Below, piece after piece: positions 43,339 through 51,680 of a stretch of DNA of 64,000 nt. The notes beneath the pieces are model-generated. The model searched no databases, was not told the DNA's origin, and saw only the letters and a program-made list of their open reading frames with translations. The stretch lies in assembly GCF_001039005.1 (NCBI RefSeq), contig NZ_LDWR01000063.1, positions 54,039-118,038 on the forward strand. The letters are read 5' to 3'. A program made the translations under genes and the position numbers. Position 1 is the first letter of the stretch. The number at the start of each line of letters is the position of its first letter. The DNA is from Burkholderia cepacia (GTDB lineage: Bacteria > Pseudomonadota > Gammaproteobacteria > Burkholderiales > Burkholderiaceae).

Positions 43339-43640
43339 GCGTTGCTCCGGGAAGGGTCGGTGGCCGTGGCCGGTGTGTCGGTGCGGCCGTCGGTTGGCCT
43401 GCTGCGGCCAGTATAGGACAGCCGGTCGGTGGCAGCGCGGCGCAAGCGGGCGCGTATCCTTGCTCGCTAAAATGCAACTAACGGTCCAGTTGGCTTGCGC
43501 CCCGGAATTCCTGCCGCCATCGCGCGTTCGATGCATCGGCCTCGGCGTCTTGTGCGGCAAGGTGAGCGTGGACGGGCTGCAGGACGGGCCCGGGCACAAG
43601 CGACGCGATATGACGCTTCGTCTACCCCGGCGGCCCGCGC
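43339..43640. other. Spacer between yciI and the adenosine-specific kinase gene
   Basis: About 302 bp. TATACT on the minus strand (near 43410-43415) could be a -10 for yciI, but I find no matching -35. A frame from ATG 43472 overlaps the next gene and has atypical codon use, so I do not call it. Nothing else is supported. Confidence 0.5.
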
Positions 43641-44129
43641 CTACGCCTTGTATCCGATCGTACGCAGCAGATCCTTGCGCCAGCGCACGTCTTCGTCGTT
43701 CTCGACGCCGAGCGGCGGAAAGCCGTCGACGACGCCGACGATCCCGCGTCCTTGCGCGGTTTCCGCGACGATCACGTCGGTCGGGTTCGCGGTCGCGCAG
43801 TAGATCCGGCAGACCTCTGGCACGGCCTTGATCGCATTGAGTACGTTGACCGGATAGAAGCCGTCGCCGAGGAACACGACGAACGCGTGACCGGCGCCGA
43901 TCGCCAGCGCGTTGCGGCACGCGAGTTCGACGAGTTCCGCATCGGTGCCCGAACGGCGCACGAGCCGTTTGCCCGATGCCTCGCAGAATGCGAGCCCGAA
44001 ACGGATGCCGGGCACGGTGCCGACCAGCGTCTCGTGGATGTCCTCGACGGACTTGATGAAGTGCGACTGGCCGAGGATGAAATTCACGGGCTCCGGTTTA
44101 TCGACGGCGATGGTGTGCAATTGCAGCAT
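43641..44129 (-). CDS. Adenosine-specific kinase family protein (DUF355)
   Basis: A 162-residue protein of the PF04008 family named from an archaeal structure: PVNFILGQSHFIKSVEDIHETLV, GIRFGLAFCEASGKRLVRRSGTD, HAFVVFLGDGFYPVNVLNAIKAVPEVCRIYCATANPTDVIVAETAQGRGIVGVVDG. The enzymatic name rests on limited work on one archaeal member, so function here should be held lightly. GAGG precedes ATG 44129. It is divergent from the cysteine synthase gene by 142 bp. Confidence 0.85.
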   Translation of the reverse strand: MLQLHTIAVDKPEPVNFILGQSHFIKSVEDIHETLVGTVPGIRFGLAFCEASGKRLVRRSGTDAELVELACRNALAIGAGHAFVVFLGDGFYPVNVLNAIKAVPEVCRIYCATANPTDVIVAETAQGRGIVGVVDGFPPLGVENDEDVRWRKDLLRTIGYKA

Positions 44130-44271
44130 GGCGGACCTCGTCTGGCGATGCGGCGCGTGTGCCGCAATGAACTCTCCCAGCTTAGTACGCGGCTGCCGGC
44201 GTCGAAAGCGGCGGGCGCGTCCTATCCTTCGTTGTGTAGGGCGCGCAAGCGCGAACGCAAAGGAGGCGACC

Positions 44272-45258
44272 ATGGACGTGCGGCAGGGCTTCGTGGACTG
44301 CGTGGGGCGCACGCCGCTGATCCGGCTGGCGAAGCTCAGTGCGGAAACGGGCTGCGAAATCCTGGGCAAGGCGGAATTCATGAATCCGGGTGGCTCGGTG
44401 AAGGATCGCGCGGCGCTTTACATCATCCGCGACGCCGAGCAGCGTGGCGCGCTGAAGCCGGGCGGCACCGTCGTCGAGGGCACGGCGGGCAACACGGGCA
44501 TTGGTCTTGCGCATATCTGCGCGGCGCGCGGTTATCGCTGCGTGATCGTGATTCCCGACACGCAATCGCCGGACAAGATGGCGATCCTGCGGACGCTCGG
44601 CGCCGACGTACGCCCGGTACCGGCGGCGCCGTACCGCGATCCGAACAATTATCAGAAGATTGCCGGGCGGCTCGCGGACGAACTCGACAACGCGGTATGG
44701 GCCAACCAGTTCGACAACGTCGTCAACCGGCAGGCGCACTACGAGACGACCGGGCCGGAAATCTGGCGCGACACCGCGGGCACGGTCGATGCATTCGTCT
44801 GCGCGACCGGCACGGGCGGCACGCTGGCGGGCGTGAGCCGTTACCTGAAGGAGCAGAATCCGGCGGTCCGGATCGTGCTGGCCGATCCCCACGGCAGCGG
44901 ACTCTACGGTTACGTGAAAACGGGCGATCTCAGCGCCGAAGGCAGCTCGATCACCGAAGGCATCGGCTCGACGCGCGTCACCGCGAATCTCGCCGACACG
45001 CCGATCGATGACGCCGTGCGGATCGACGATGCGCTGTGCGTGAAGATGGTCTACCGGCTGCTGTGCGAAGAAGGGCTGTACGTCGGCGGATCGAGCGGCA
45101 TCAACGTCGCGGCGGCGGTCTGGCTGGCCCGCCGGATGGGCCCGGGGCACACGATCGTGACGTTGCTGTGCGATCGCGGCGACATCTATCGTGCGCGGCT
45201 TTTCAACCGCGAATGGCTGCGCGAAAAGGGGTTGGAACCGGAGCCGGCGCCCGAATGA
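44272..45258 (+). CDS. cysK: Cysteine synthase (O-acetylserine sulfhydrylase) type PLP enzyme
   Basis: A 328-residue fold-type II PLP enzyme. Lys44 in NPGGSVKDRA is the Schiff-base lysine; GTAGNTG (~71-77) binds phosphate and substrate; the later CATGTGGTLAGVSRYL binds the PLP phosphate. AAGGAGG sits before the ATG at 44272. It could make cysteine from O-acetylserine and sulfide; homologues close to cystathionine beta-synthase share these motifs, so CysK versus CysM/CBS-like specificity is not settled. Confidence 0.85.
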   Translation: MDVRQGFVDCVGRTPLIRLAKLSAETGCEILGKAEFMNPGGSVKDRAALYIIRDAEQRGALKPGGTVVEGTAGNTGIGLAHICAARGYRCVIVIPDTQSPDKMAILRTLGADVRPVPAAPYRDPNNYQKIAGRLADELDNAVWANQFDNVVNRQAHYETTGPEIWRDTAGTVDAFVCATGTGGTLAGVSRYLKEQNPAVRIVLADPHGSGLYGYVKTGDLSAEGSSITEGIGSTRVTANLADTPIDDAVRIDDALCVKMVYRLLCEEGLYVGGSSGINVAAAVWLARRMGPGHTIVTLLCDRGDIYRARLFNREWLREKGLEPEPAPE

Positions 45259-45359
45259 GGAAGGGGCGAGGCGGCGATTTCCATTGGCCCGAATGCGACC
45301 TATGCTGAACAAATCCGGAGCGAACTCCGTTCGCCCGATTCGCCCAGACGAGGTGTGCC

Positions 45360-45845
45360 ATGCCTGTATCTGCCACCCTGCAGGATTGCCTGCGCCAGAA
45401 GTCATCGCGGTACGAAGTCGTGTACCACCCCTATAGCCATACGAGCATGGAGACGGCCGCCGCCGCGCATATTCCCGGCGATCGTCTCGCGAAAACCGTG
45501 CTGCTCGAGGACGACGAGGGCTACGTCGCCGCCGTGTTGCCGACGACGCACGCGGTGCGCCTGTCGGACCTCTGGGTGAAGACGGGACGCCATCTCGTGC
45601 TCGCCCGGGAAGTCGAGCTGCGCGAACTGTTCAAGGATTGCGACATGGGCGCGCTGCCGCCGGTCTGCATGGCGTACGGGATGAAGACGTTCCTCGAGGA
45701 ACGTCTCGCGGAGCAGCCGGAAGTCTATTTCGAGGCCGGCGACCACGAAGCGCTGATCCACATGATGCAGGACGAATTCCTGATGCTCATGGAGACGGCC
45801 GAGCGCGCGCATTTCTCGCACAAGATGCAGGGCATGCATTCCTGA
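45360..45845 (+). CDS. YbaK/ProX-type aminoacyl-tRNA deacylase
   Basis: A 161-residue single-domain protein of the YbaK/aminoacyl-tRNA-synthetase-associated family, which hydrolyses mischarged tRNA in trans. Relevant segments: YEVVYHPYSHTSMETAAAAHIPGDRLAKTVLLEDDEGYVAAVLPTTHAVRL with the conserved lysine in LAKTVL, and the GxxPP loop MGALPPVCMAYGM. Length fits. No strong ribosome-binding site except GACGAGG (45347-45353). A hairpin follows. Confidence 0.85.
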   Translation: MPVSATLQDCLRQKSSRYEVVYHPYSHTSMETAAAAHIPGDRLAKTVLLEDDEGYVAAVLPTTHAVRLSDLWVKTGRHLVLAREVELRELFKDCDMGALPPVCMAYGMKTFLEERLAEQPEVYFEAGDHEALIHMMQDEFLMLMETAERAHFSHKMQGMHS

Positions 45846-46697
45846 GCACGCGGTGCATGCGGTGAGGCGCGGGGCGGTGCGCATGCGTGCGCACCGATGC
45901 GCGGGCGACAGGGGCGTGTGCCAGTTCACCGGCTTTGGTGTGCGATAGTTAATTCGATATGCGAAATAATTTTCATGGATCCAATTTTGTGAGTGGAAGT
46001 CTTGTATCTGAATCGGACTCCGTATTGATTGTGCGGAGAACCACTCGCGTTCTCGACGTGTCGCGGAAGCGGTGCAGGCCGGCCTGGGGCAGGTAGCCAA
46101 GGGGGCGGAGGGTCGATGCCGGCGTTGGCGATGTGGCCGGGCGAAACTGGCCGGTCGCATCCGGACCGGTTCATTTTGCTGCGACGCAGGAAATACGCGA
46201 ATGCCTATGTTGGAAGAACTTAATATCCGGTTCCGAATATATCAATACAAATAGATTACCGTTTAAATAATAAAAGGTTGATTTATGCTTACCGGAATAT
46301 TATTTGAATAAACCCTCCAAACTTTGTATTCAGGCATCAAATAAAGTTTGACGCCAAAATTTTTTCCTTGCTATTGTCTGCACCCAAGTGAGCGGCGCCA
46401 TTGACATCACCGTGTAACGAACGGCGAATCGTCATACGAAACGCGAGGCTGCGCCCGCCAGCTGACAATTGCCTGAACGTGCGGGCGCATGGATTTCCGG
46501 TGTGACACCGGGCCGCGCCAGCCGGAACGATTCCTTGAAAAAGAATTAATTGGAATTCGAATACGATTCTTTCAATTCGGATTGCCAATTGAATTTGAAA
46601 TGAAATTTTCGGATTGATGCGGTGGCGATGCCGACCTGGCTGCGCCGCCGGCAGCAATCCGAAACTGGGCGAATCGCTTGGGGGATGGAAGGTGGGC
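45846..46697 (+). other. A+T-rich 850-bp spacer upstream of tonB
   Basis: No credible gene. Most of 45940-46350 and 46540-46620 is far richer in A+T than the rest of the window (for example around 46255-46320). GGTGCGCA/TGCGCACC (45876-45895) is a hairpin after ybaK. A plausible promoter is TTGACG (46348-46353), 18 bp, TATTGT (46372-46377). The ~320-nt leader that would follow contains GCGCCCGC/GCGGGCGC (46451-46458, 46481-46488), CCGGTGT-G-ACACCGG (46497-46511) and an AATTGG/CCAATT pair (46548, 46585). The promoter assignment is tentative. Confidence 0.55.
46348..46377 (+). promoter_or_regulatory. Tentative promoter for tonB-exbB-exbD
   Basis: TTGACG and TATTGT separated by 18 bp, the best sigma-70-like pair in the A+T-rich spacer, about 320 bp upstream of the tonB start. 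The -10 matches four of six consensus bases. Confidence 0.4.
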
Positions 46698-47396
46698 ATG
46701 AAAGTCGAAGAACGTCTGGCTACATCGAACAGCGGACTGGCCATGCTGGGGCGTCCGCGAGAGTTCGGCAAGAAGCAGCAGAATCCGGTGCGCCGGTTCG
46801 GCGGCATCGGTATCGTCCTGGTGCTGCATGTCGTGCTGATCTACGCATTGCTCAACGGCCTCGCGACGAAAGTCGTGCAGGTGATCCAGCATCCGATCGA
46901 AACCCGCATCATCGAGCCGGTCAAGCCGCCGCCGCCACCGCCGATGCCCGTGGTCAAACTCCCGCCGCCGAAATTCGCGCCGCCGCCACCGCCGTTCGTG
47001 CCGCCGCCGGAAGTGCCGGTGCAGGCGCCGCCGCAGGCGACGATCACGCACCAGGCAGCTCCCGTACCTTCCGCGCCGGCCGTACAGGCGCCGGTCGTGG
47101 CGCCCGCTCCGGCGGCCAAGCCGGTCAGCCATGACGTCGGTGTCGTCTGCCCGAACTCGGACACGCTGCGCGCGTCGATCCAGTACCCGAAGGAAGCGCA
47201 GGAAAACAACATCACGGGTGACGTGACGATCGAGTTCGTCGTGGATGCGGAAGGGAACATCACGAACGAGCGGGTGGCGCAGTCCGCGGATCCGATCCTC
47301 GATCGCGCCGCGTTCAACACCGTAAAACGGTTCAAGTGTGTCGCGCAGGGCCAGTCGGTGCGGGTCCAGGTGCCGTTCTCGTTCAATCTGAATTGA
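46698..47396 (+). CDS. tonB: TonB energy transducer
   Basis: A 232-residue TonB. One transmembrane helix (GGIGIVLVLHVVLIYALLNGLA, ~36-57, with the conserved Ser/His-like position as His44), a Pro-rich periplasmic arm (VKPPPPPPMPVVKLPPPKFAPPPPPFVPPP, ~75-110) and a C-terminal domain starting LRASIQYPKEAQENNITGDVTIEFVVDAEGNIT. ATG 46698 has GGAAGG upstream; an upstream in-frame ATG at 46614 would add 28 residues. It transmits proton-motive energy from ExbBD to outer-membrane receptors, presumably the receptor coded at 51881. First gene of the cluster. Confidence 0.92.
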   Translation: MKVEERLATSNSGLAMLGRPREFGKKQQNPVRRFGGIGIVLVLHVVLIYALLNGLATKVVQVIQHPIETRIIEPVKPPPPPPMPVVKLPPPKFAPPPPPFVPPPEVPVQAPPQATITHQAAPVPSAPAVQAPVVAPAPAAKPVSHDVGVVCPNSDTLRASIQYPKEAQENNITGDVTIEFVVDAEGNITNERVAQSADPILDRAAFNTVKRFKCVAQGQSVRVQVPFSFNLN

Positions 47397-47405
47397 TGCA
47401 GTGGG

Positions 47406-47427
47406 CGGCCCGGCTCGAGCCGGGCCG
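47406..47427 (+). promoter_or_regulatory. Perfect palindrome between tonB and exbB
   Basis: A 22-bp perfect palindrome, with half-site CGGCCCGGCTC, lies 10 bp after the tonB stop and 56 bp before exbB. It can fold into a stable stem; possibly an mRNA stability or partial termination element. Confidence 0.55.
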
Positions 47428-47482
47428 GGGAAAACCATCTCGAACTGACGTGTTTAGTTCAACGAAATAGCAGGAGTGGGGT

Positions 47483-48397
47483 ATGACGAAGCGTTCACTG
47501 GCCGCGCTGGCGGCAAGCATGTTGATGTCCGTCGCGGCAGTCGACGGGTTCGTTGCACCACAGCTCGCCCACGCGCAGGCAAGCGGTGCGGCCGGCACGG
47601 CGGCGCAGGCCGCGGCGCCGTCGGCCGCGCCCGCGCCGGTTCCGGCCGCCGCCGAGCCGGCTCCGCCGCCCGCGCCGGCCACGACGGAAGCGGTCGAGAA
47701 TCCGTACGGGCTCGGCGCGCTATGGAAAAACGGCGACTTCGTCGCGCGTTTCGTGTTGATCCTGCTGGTGATCATGTCGATGGGAAGCTGGTACATCATG
47801 ATCACGAAGTTCCTGGAACAACTGCGTGCGAATCGCCGCGCGAAGCTGGCGGACGCGCAGCTCTGGACCGCACCGTCGCTGGCCGAGGGCGCGAAGCTGC
47901 TCGATGAGGCGTCGCCGTTCCGGTTCATTGCCGAAACGGCGATCGAGGCCGGCGAGCATCACGAGGACGCGCTGCTGGAAGCGGTGGACCGCAACACGTG
48001 GATCGACGTCTCGGTCGAGCGCTCGATCACGAACGTGTCGAACCGGATGCAGGACGGACTCGCGTTTCTGGCGACGGTGGGCTCGACGGCCCCGTTCGTG
48101 GGGCTGTTCGGTACGGTCTGGGGGATCTATCACGCGCTCACGGCGATCGGCATTGCGGGCCAGGCGTCGATCGACAAGGTCGCGGGCCCGGTGGGCGAGG
48201 CGCTCATCATGACCGCGATCGGCCTGGCCGTCGCGGTGCCGGCGGTGCTCGGCTACAACTTCCTGGTCCGGCGCAACAAGTCGGTGATGGAGCGGGTCCG
48301 CAACTTCGGCGCGCAACTGCACGCGGTGCTGCTGGCCGGCAACCGGCGTCCGGTGCGTGCGTCGTCGCCGGCGGCAACGGCATCGCTTGCGAACTGA
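47483..48397 (+). CDS. exbB: ExbB proton-channel protein with exported N-terminal extension
   Basis: A 304-residue MotA/TolQ/ExbB protein. Residues 1-~35 are a signal-like segment (ALAALAASMLMSVAAVDGFVAPQLAHAQ) followed by an Ala/Pro-rich stretch to ~72, an extension beyond the ~220-residue core. Then come three transmembrane helices; the core motif ATVGSTAPFVGLFGTVWGIYHALTAIG (~196-222) and EALIMTAIGLAVAVPAVLGYNFLVRRN (~236-262) are clear. AGGAG precedes the ATG. It forms the proton channel with the two ExbD proteins downstream. Confidence 0.91.
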   Translation: MTKRSLAALAASMLMSVAAVDGFVAPQLAHAQASGAAGTAAQAAAPSAAPAPVPAAAEPAPPPAPATTEAVENPYGLGALWKNGDFVARFVLILLVIMSMGSWYIMITKFLEQLRANRRAKLADAQLWTAPSLAEGAKLLDEASPFRFIAETAIEAGEHHEDALLEAVDRNTWIDVSVERSITNVSNRMQDGLAFLATVGSTAPFVGLFGTVWGIYHALTAIGIAGQASIDKVAGPVGEALIMTAIGLAVAVPAVLGYNFLVRRNKSVMERVRNFGAQLHAVLLAGNRRPVRASSPAATASLAN

Positions 48398-48417
48398 TCG
48401 GCTGACGGAGACGCGCG

Positions 48418-48840
48418 ATGGCCATGAACGTCGGGCAGGACGATAGCGACGAGGTGATCGCCAACATCAACACGACGCCGCTCGTCGACGTGATGCTGGT
48501 GCTGCTGATCATCTTCCTGATCACGATCCCGGTCGTGACGCACACGATCCAGCTGCAACTGCCGAAGGAAACGGTGCAGCCGCTGCAGACGACCCCGAAG
48601 AGCATCGAGATCGCGGTGAATCGCGATGGCGATTTCTTCTGGGGCGAGCAACTGGTGGACGCGCCGACGCTGCTCGCGAAACTGAAGGGCGTGTCGCAGC
48701 AGCAACCGCAGCCGAGCGTCCACGTACGGGGCGACCAGAACACGCGCTACGAGTTCATCGGCCGGGTCGTCACGATGTGCGAGCGCGCGGGGATCGCGAA
48801 GCTGTCGTTCATCACGGAGCCGCCTGCGCGCGGGGGTTAG
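48418..48840 (+). CDS. exbD: ExbD biopolymer transport protein, first copy
   Basis: A 140-residue ExbD: short cytoplasmic N-terminus, one transmembrane helix (NTTPLVDVMLVLLIIFLITIPV, ~20-41) with the essential membrane aspartate (Asp26), then a periplasmic domain. ATG 48418 follows CTGACGGAGACG, giving GGAG 8 nt upstream. A second ExbD follows after a 175-bp gap filled by repeats. Confidence 0.9.
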   Translation: MAMNVGQDDSDEVIANINTTPLVDVMLVLLIIFLITIPVVTHTIQLQLPKETVQPLQTTPKSIEIAVNRDGDFFWGEQLVDAPTLLAKLKGVSQQQPQPSVHVRGDQNTRYEFIGRVVTMCERAGIAKLSFITEPPARGG

Positions 48841-48880
48841 TGTTGCTGGGGAAGCGTTGCGAGGCGGGGGGATTGAGCAG

Positions 48881-49009
48881 GTGCTAAGGCACTCACTCTT
48901 ATCGACCGCAAAGCATGGGACCCGCGTAAACGCTAAAGCGCTAACGCTGGTCGACCGCGAAGCATGGGATCCGAGTAGGCGCTAAAGCGCCAACTCGGAT
49001 CGACAGGAG
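48881..49009 (+). repeat. Three tandem leader-repeat units before the second exbD
   Basis: Units have a 49-bp period. Hairpin cores are GTGC-TAAG-GCAC (48881-48892), CGCT-AA-AGCG (48931-48940, outer arms GCGT 48924 / ACGC 48944) and GGCGCT-AA-AGCGCC (48978-48991, outer arms GAGT 48973 / ACTC 48993). Units 1 and 2 are each followed by TCGACCGC(A/G)AAGCATGGGA (48902-48920 and 48951-48969; 18 of 19 identical). The third ends in CGACAGGAG (49001-49009), the ribosome-binding site of the second exbD. Arm changes are compensatory, so the RNA structure is conserved. Confidence 0.75.
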
Positions 49010-49015
49010 CCGACG

Positions 49016-49447
49016 ATGGGAATGAATGTGCCTTCGGGTGGGGGCAATGCGGAACCGGAAGTGATGGTGGACATCAACACCACGCCGCTGATCGACGTGA
49101 TGCTGGTGTTGCTGATCATGTTGATCATCACGATCCCGATTCAGATGCATTCGGTGAAGATGGACTTGCCGGTGGGCAATCCGCCGCCGCCGGCAACGCC
49201 GCCGGAAATCGTGCAGATCGACATCGACTTTGACGGCACGACGACATGGAACGGCGCACCCGTGCCGGATCGTGCGGCGCTCGAGTCGAAACTGACGCAA
49301 GTGGCGGCGGAACCCGTGCAGGCGGAGATCCATCTGCGGCCCAACAAGCTGGTGCCGTACAAGGACGTGGCGGCCGTGCTGGCATCCGCGCAACGCGTGG
49401 GCGCGACCAAGATCGGCCTGATCGGTAACGAACAGTTCATGCAATGA
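49016..49447 (+). CDS. exbD: ExbD biopolymer transport protein, second copy
   Basis: A 143-residue ExbD paralogue. N-terminus MGMNVPSGGGNAEPEVMVDINTTPLIDVMLVLLIMLIITIPI with the membrane aspartate at ~28; periplasmic domain ends VGATKIGLIGNEQFM. It differs substantially from the first copy. CGACAGGAG lies 6 nt before the ATG and belongs to the leader repeat. Two ExbD genes in tandem also occur in Xanthomonas, where the second is needed for special substrates. Confidence 0.9.
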   Translation: MGMNVPSGGGNAEPEVMVDINTTPLIDVMLVLLIMLIITIPIQMHSVKMDLPVGNPPPPATPPEIVQIDIDFDGTTTWNGAPVPDRAALESKLTQVAAEPVQAEIHLRPNKLVPYKDVAAVLASAQRVGATKIGLIGNEQFMQ

Positions 49448-49463
49448 CGAAACGGACGAGCCG

Positions 49464-50654
49464 ATGAACCAGCGACGATGGAAACGGATGATGGCGGTGA
49501 CGGCGCTCGGCACGGCATGCATGCTCGGCCAGCCGGCGTTGCCGGCGGATGCGCTGCGGCCGGACGTGGCGAAACCGCTGGCGGCGGCGCAGGAGCTGTA
49601 CCGGGCGCACAAGTATCGCGATGCGCTCGGCAAGATCGCCCAGGCCGCGGCCGTGCCCAACCGGACACCGTACGAAACGTACATGGTGGAAGAGATGCGC
49701 GGCGCCGCGGCGATGGCGGCAGGCGACTCCGGCACGGCCGCGCAGGCCTACGAGACCGTGCTGAACTCGGGGCGGTCGTCGGGCGACGACGAGCAGCGGA
49801 CGACGGCGGCGCTGGCCGGCATCTACTTCCAGCAAAAGAACTACCCGCTGGCGATCCGGACCGCGCAGCGCTACCTGAAGGCGGGTGGAACGGATCCGGA
49901 AATGCGCACGCTGCTCACGCAGTCGTATTACCTGTCGAACGATTGCGCACCGGTCGTGAACCAGTTGAAAGCGAGCACGGATGCGCAGGCGAATGGCGGA
50001 CACGCGCCGGATGAAGGGCAGTTGCAGATGCTCGCGACCTGCGCGCAGAAAGTGAAGGACGGCAACGCGTACCGCGGTGCGCTCGGGCTGCTGGTGGCCT
50101 ATCACCCGAGCCCGGCGTACTGGGACGAAATGGTCACGGCCATTCGCGGCAACCCCGGGTATCTGTCGTCGCTCGACCTCGACATCTACCGGTTGCGCCG
50201 TGTGACGGGATCGCTCGCGACGGCCGACGCCTACATGGAGATGACGCAGCTTGCGCTGGTGGCGGGACAGCCCGCCGAAGGCAAGCAGGTGATCGACCAG
50301 GGGTTCGCGTCCGGCGTACTCGGCAAGGACGCACAGGCGGATCGCGAGAAGCGGCTGCAGACGCTTGCCGCCAAGCGCGCGCAATCGGGTGCGGACGCCG
50401 CGACGCCGGTGGCGCCGCTCGATGCGGGGATGAACCTCGTCTTTGCGGGCCATGCGCAGCAGGGTTTGCCGATGATGGAGCAGGCGATCGCGAAGGGCGG
50501 GATCGAGCATCCCGATGCGGCGCGACTGCGGCTCGGCGAGGCGTACTACGTGGCCGGCCAGAAGACGCGCGCGGTACAGGTGCTGCGCACCGTCAAGGGG
50601 GCCGACGGTTCCGGTGACCTCGCAAAGCTCTGGACGGCAGTGGCATCCCGGTAA
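49464..50654 (+). CDS. Tetratricopeptide-repeat protein of the TonB cluster
   Basis: A 396-residue exported protein (signal MAVTALGTACMLGQPALPADA). It is nearly all helical, with recognizable TPR-like repeats: AQELYRAHKYRDALGKIAQAAA (~42-63), AAMAAGDSGTAAQAYETVLN (~82-101), YFQQKNYPLAIRTAQRYLKAGG (~119-140) and near the end RLGEAYYVAGQKTRAVQVLRTVKG. A periplasmic partner of the TonB complex is suggested by position 16 bp after exbD. A palindrome at 50700 follows. Its exact role is unknown. Confidence 0.8.
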   Translation: MNQRRWKRMMAVTALGTACMLGQPALPADALRPDVAKPLAAAQELYRAHKYRDALGKIAQAAAVPNRTPYETYMVEEMRGAAAMAAGDSGTAAQAYETVLNSGRSSGDDEQRTTAALAGIYFQQKNYPLAIRTAQRYLKAGGTDPEMRTLLTQSYYLSNDCAPVVNQLKASTDAQANGGHAPDEGQLQMLATCAQKVKDGNAYRGALGLLVAYHPSPAYWDEMVTAIRGNPGYLSSLDLDIYRLRRVTGSLATADAYMEMTQLALVAGQPAEGKQVIDQGFASGVLGKDAQADREKRLQTLAAKRAQSGADAATPVAPLDAGMNLVFAGHAQQGLPMMEQAIAKGGIEHPDAARLRLGEAYYVAGQKTRAVQVLRTVKGADGSGDLAKLWTAVASR

Positions 50655-50956
50655 CGCAACGGAACGGCGCGACGGCGCGCGACGCAGGCGCGGTCGGCAG
50701 GCGGCATGCCGCCGCTGCAATGCAAGTGCTTGACGGTCAGGTCCGACGAGGAAAAGGGGCAGCCTTGTTAGTTAGTAAACCGAATGAAATGTGCGAAGGC
50801 CGCATGACCGCGCCGAGGCGGTGTCGCGCTGCGCCGCGTGCCGCCTTCGCGCGGCAGCAGCGTGTTGCCGGGTGTCACGCCCGGCCGGTCGCGTCATCGC
50901 TTCGGTCAAGGATCGCCGACATCAATCCGATTTCGACTGCGAGGTTCCGTCTTTCC
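50655..50956. other. 302-bp spacer before the XRE-cupin regulator
   Basis: Contains the perfect palindrome GGCGGCATGCCGCC (50700-50713), possibly a hairpin end for the TPR transcript, and the motif TAGTTAGTA-N4-GAAT at 50769. A frame upstream in phase with the regulator exists but lacks family resemblance. Confidence 0.55.
50769..50789. promoter_or_regulatory. Shared TonB-block motif, copy 1
   Basis: TAGTTAGTA, AACC, GAAT, G, AAA. Matches the element at 51681 in all non-spacer positions and lies about 188 bp before the XRE-cupin gene. Confidence 0.5.
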
Positions 50957-51532
50957 ATGCCTTTGCCCCCTGATGAGTCGGTGCTCGTCGCCGTGTCGCT
51001 AGGAAACAAGATCCGGGCGCTGCGCCAGCGCCTGAAGCTCACGCTCGACGAAACGTCGACGATCGCCGGCATTTCGAAACCGTTCCTGTCGCAGGTCGAG
51101 CGCGGGCGGGCAACGCCATCGATCACGTCGCTGGTCCGGATCGCGAAGGCGCTCGGCGTGACGATGCAGTATTTCATCGACACGCCGACGGAAGCGCGCT
51201 CGGTGTGCCGCGGGAACTCGCTGCAGTATTTCCAGTTCGCGAATTCGGCCAGCCTGTTCGCCCGGCTGACGAACCTGGTGGACGGCCGCAAGCTCGACGC
51301 GATACTCGTGCGGGTGCCGGTGGGGCAGTCGCCGTCGGAGGTGACGACGCATGCGGGCGAGGAGTTCGTCTACGTGATGCGCGGGCAGGTCGCGCTGACG
51401 CTCGAGGATTGCACGTTCACGCTGAACGAGGGCGATACCGCGCATTACGAATCGACGATGCCGCATGCATGGCACAACACGGCGGACGAGGAGGCAGTGA
51501 TCGTCTGGGTCGGCACGCCGAGGCTGTTCTAA
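50957..51532 (+). CDS. XRE-family regulator with cupin sensor domain
   Basis: A 191-residue protein: helix-turn-helix (~15-70: VSLGNKIRALRQRLKLTLDETSTIAGISKPFLSQVERGRATPSITSLVRIAKALGVTMQYF) and a C-terminal cupin (~110-190) with HAGEEFVYVMRGQVALTLEDCTFTLNEGDTAHYESTMPHAWHN; His and Glu of HxGEEFxYV and the late His can bind metal or ligand. Such regulators control uptake or catabolism of small molecules. I chose ATG 50957; a frame to 50720 is open but unlikely. It lies between the TonB genes and the receptor, so it probably controls both. Confidence 0.88.
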   Translation: MPLPPDESVLVAVSLGNKIRALRQRLKLTLDETSTIAGISKPFLSQVERGRATPSITSLVRIAKALGVTMQYFIDTPTEARSVCRGNSLQYFQFANSASLFARLTNLVDGRKLDAILVRVPVGQSPSEVTTHAGEEFVYVMRGQVALTLEDCTFTLNEGDTAHYESTMPHAWHNTADEEAVIVWVGTPRLF

Positions 51533-51680
51533 CGGCGCGGCCGGCGCGGTGCGCCGCGATGAAGGAGAAGTACCCGATCGACAGCGGATGGCACATGGTG
51601 CGGCGCGAGAACCGTGTCACCGTCCACAAGATCTTCCGTTGATCGAATCGGGAAGCAGTACGTTATGCGCTCAATGCAGG

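Noticed and set aside
43472..43831. Reading frame upstream of the adenosine-specific kinase gene on the opposite strand
   Set aside because: It overlaps a well-supported gene and its residues look random.
46072..46254. Small gene in the A+T-rich spacer
   Set aside because: The 60-codon frame lacks a ribosome-binding site and runs from GC-rich to A+T-rich composition without a coherent protein pattern.
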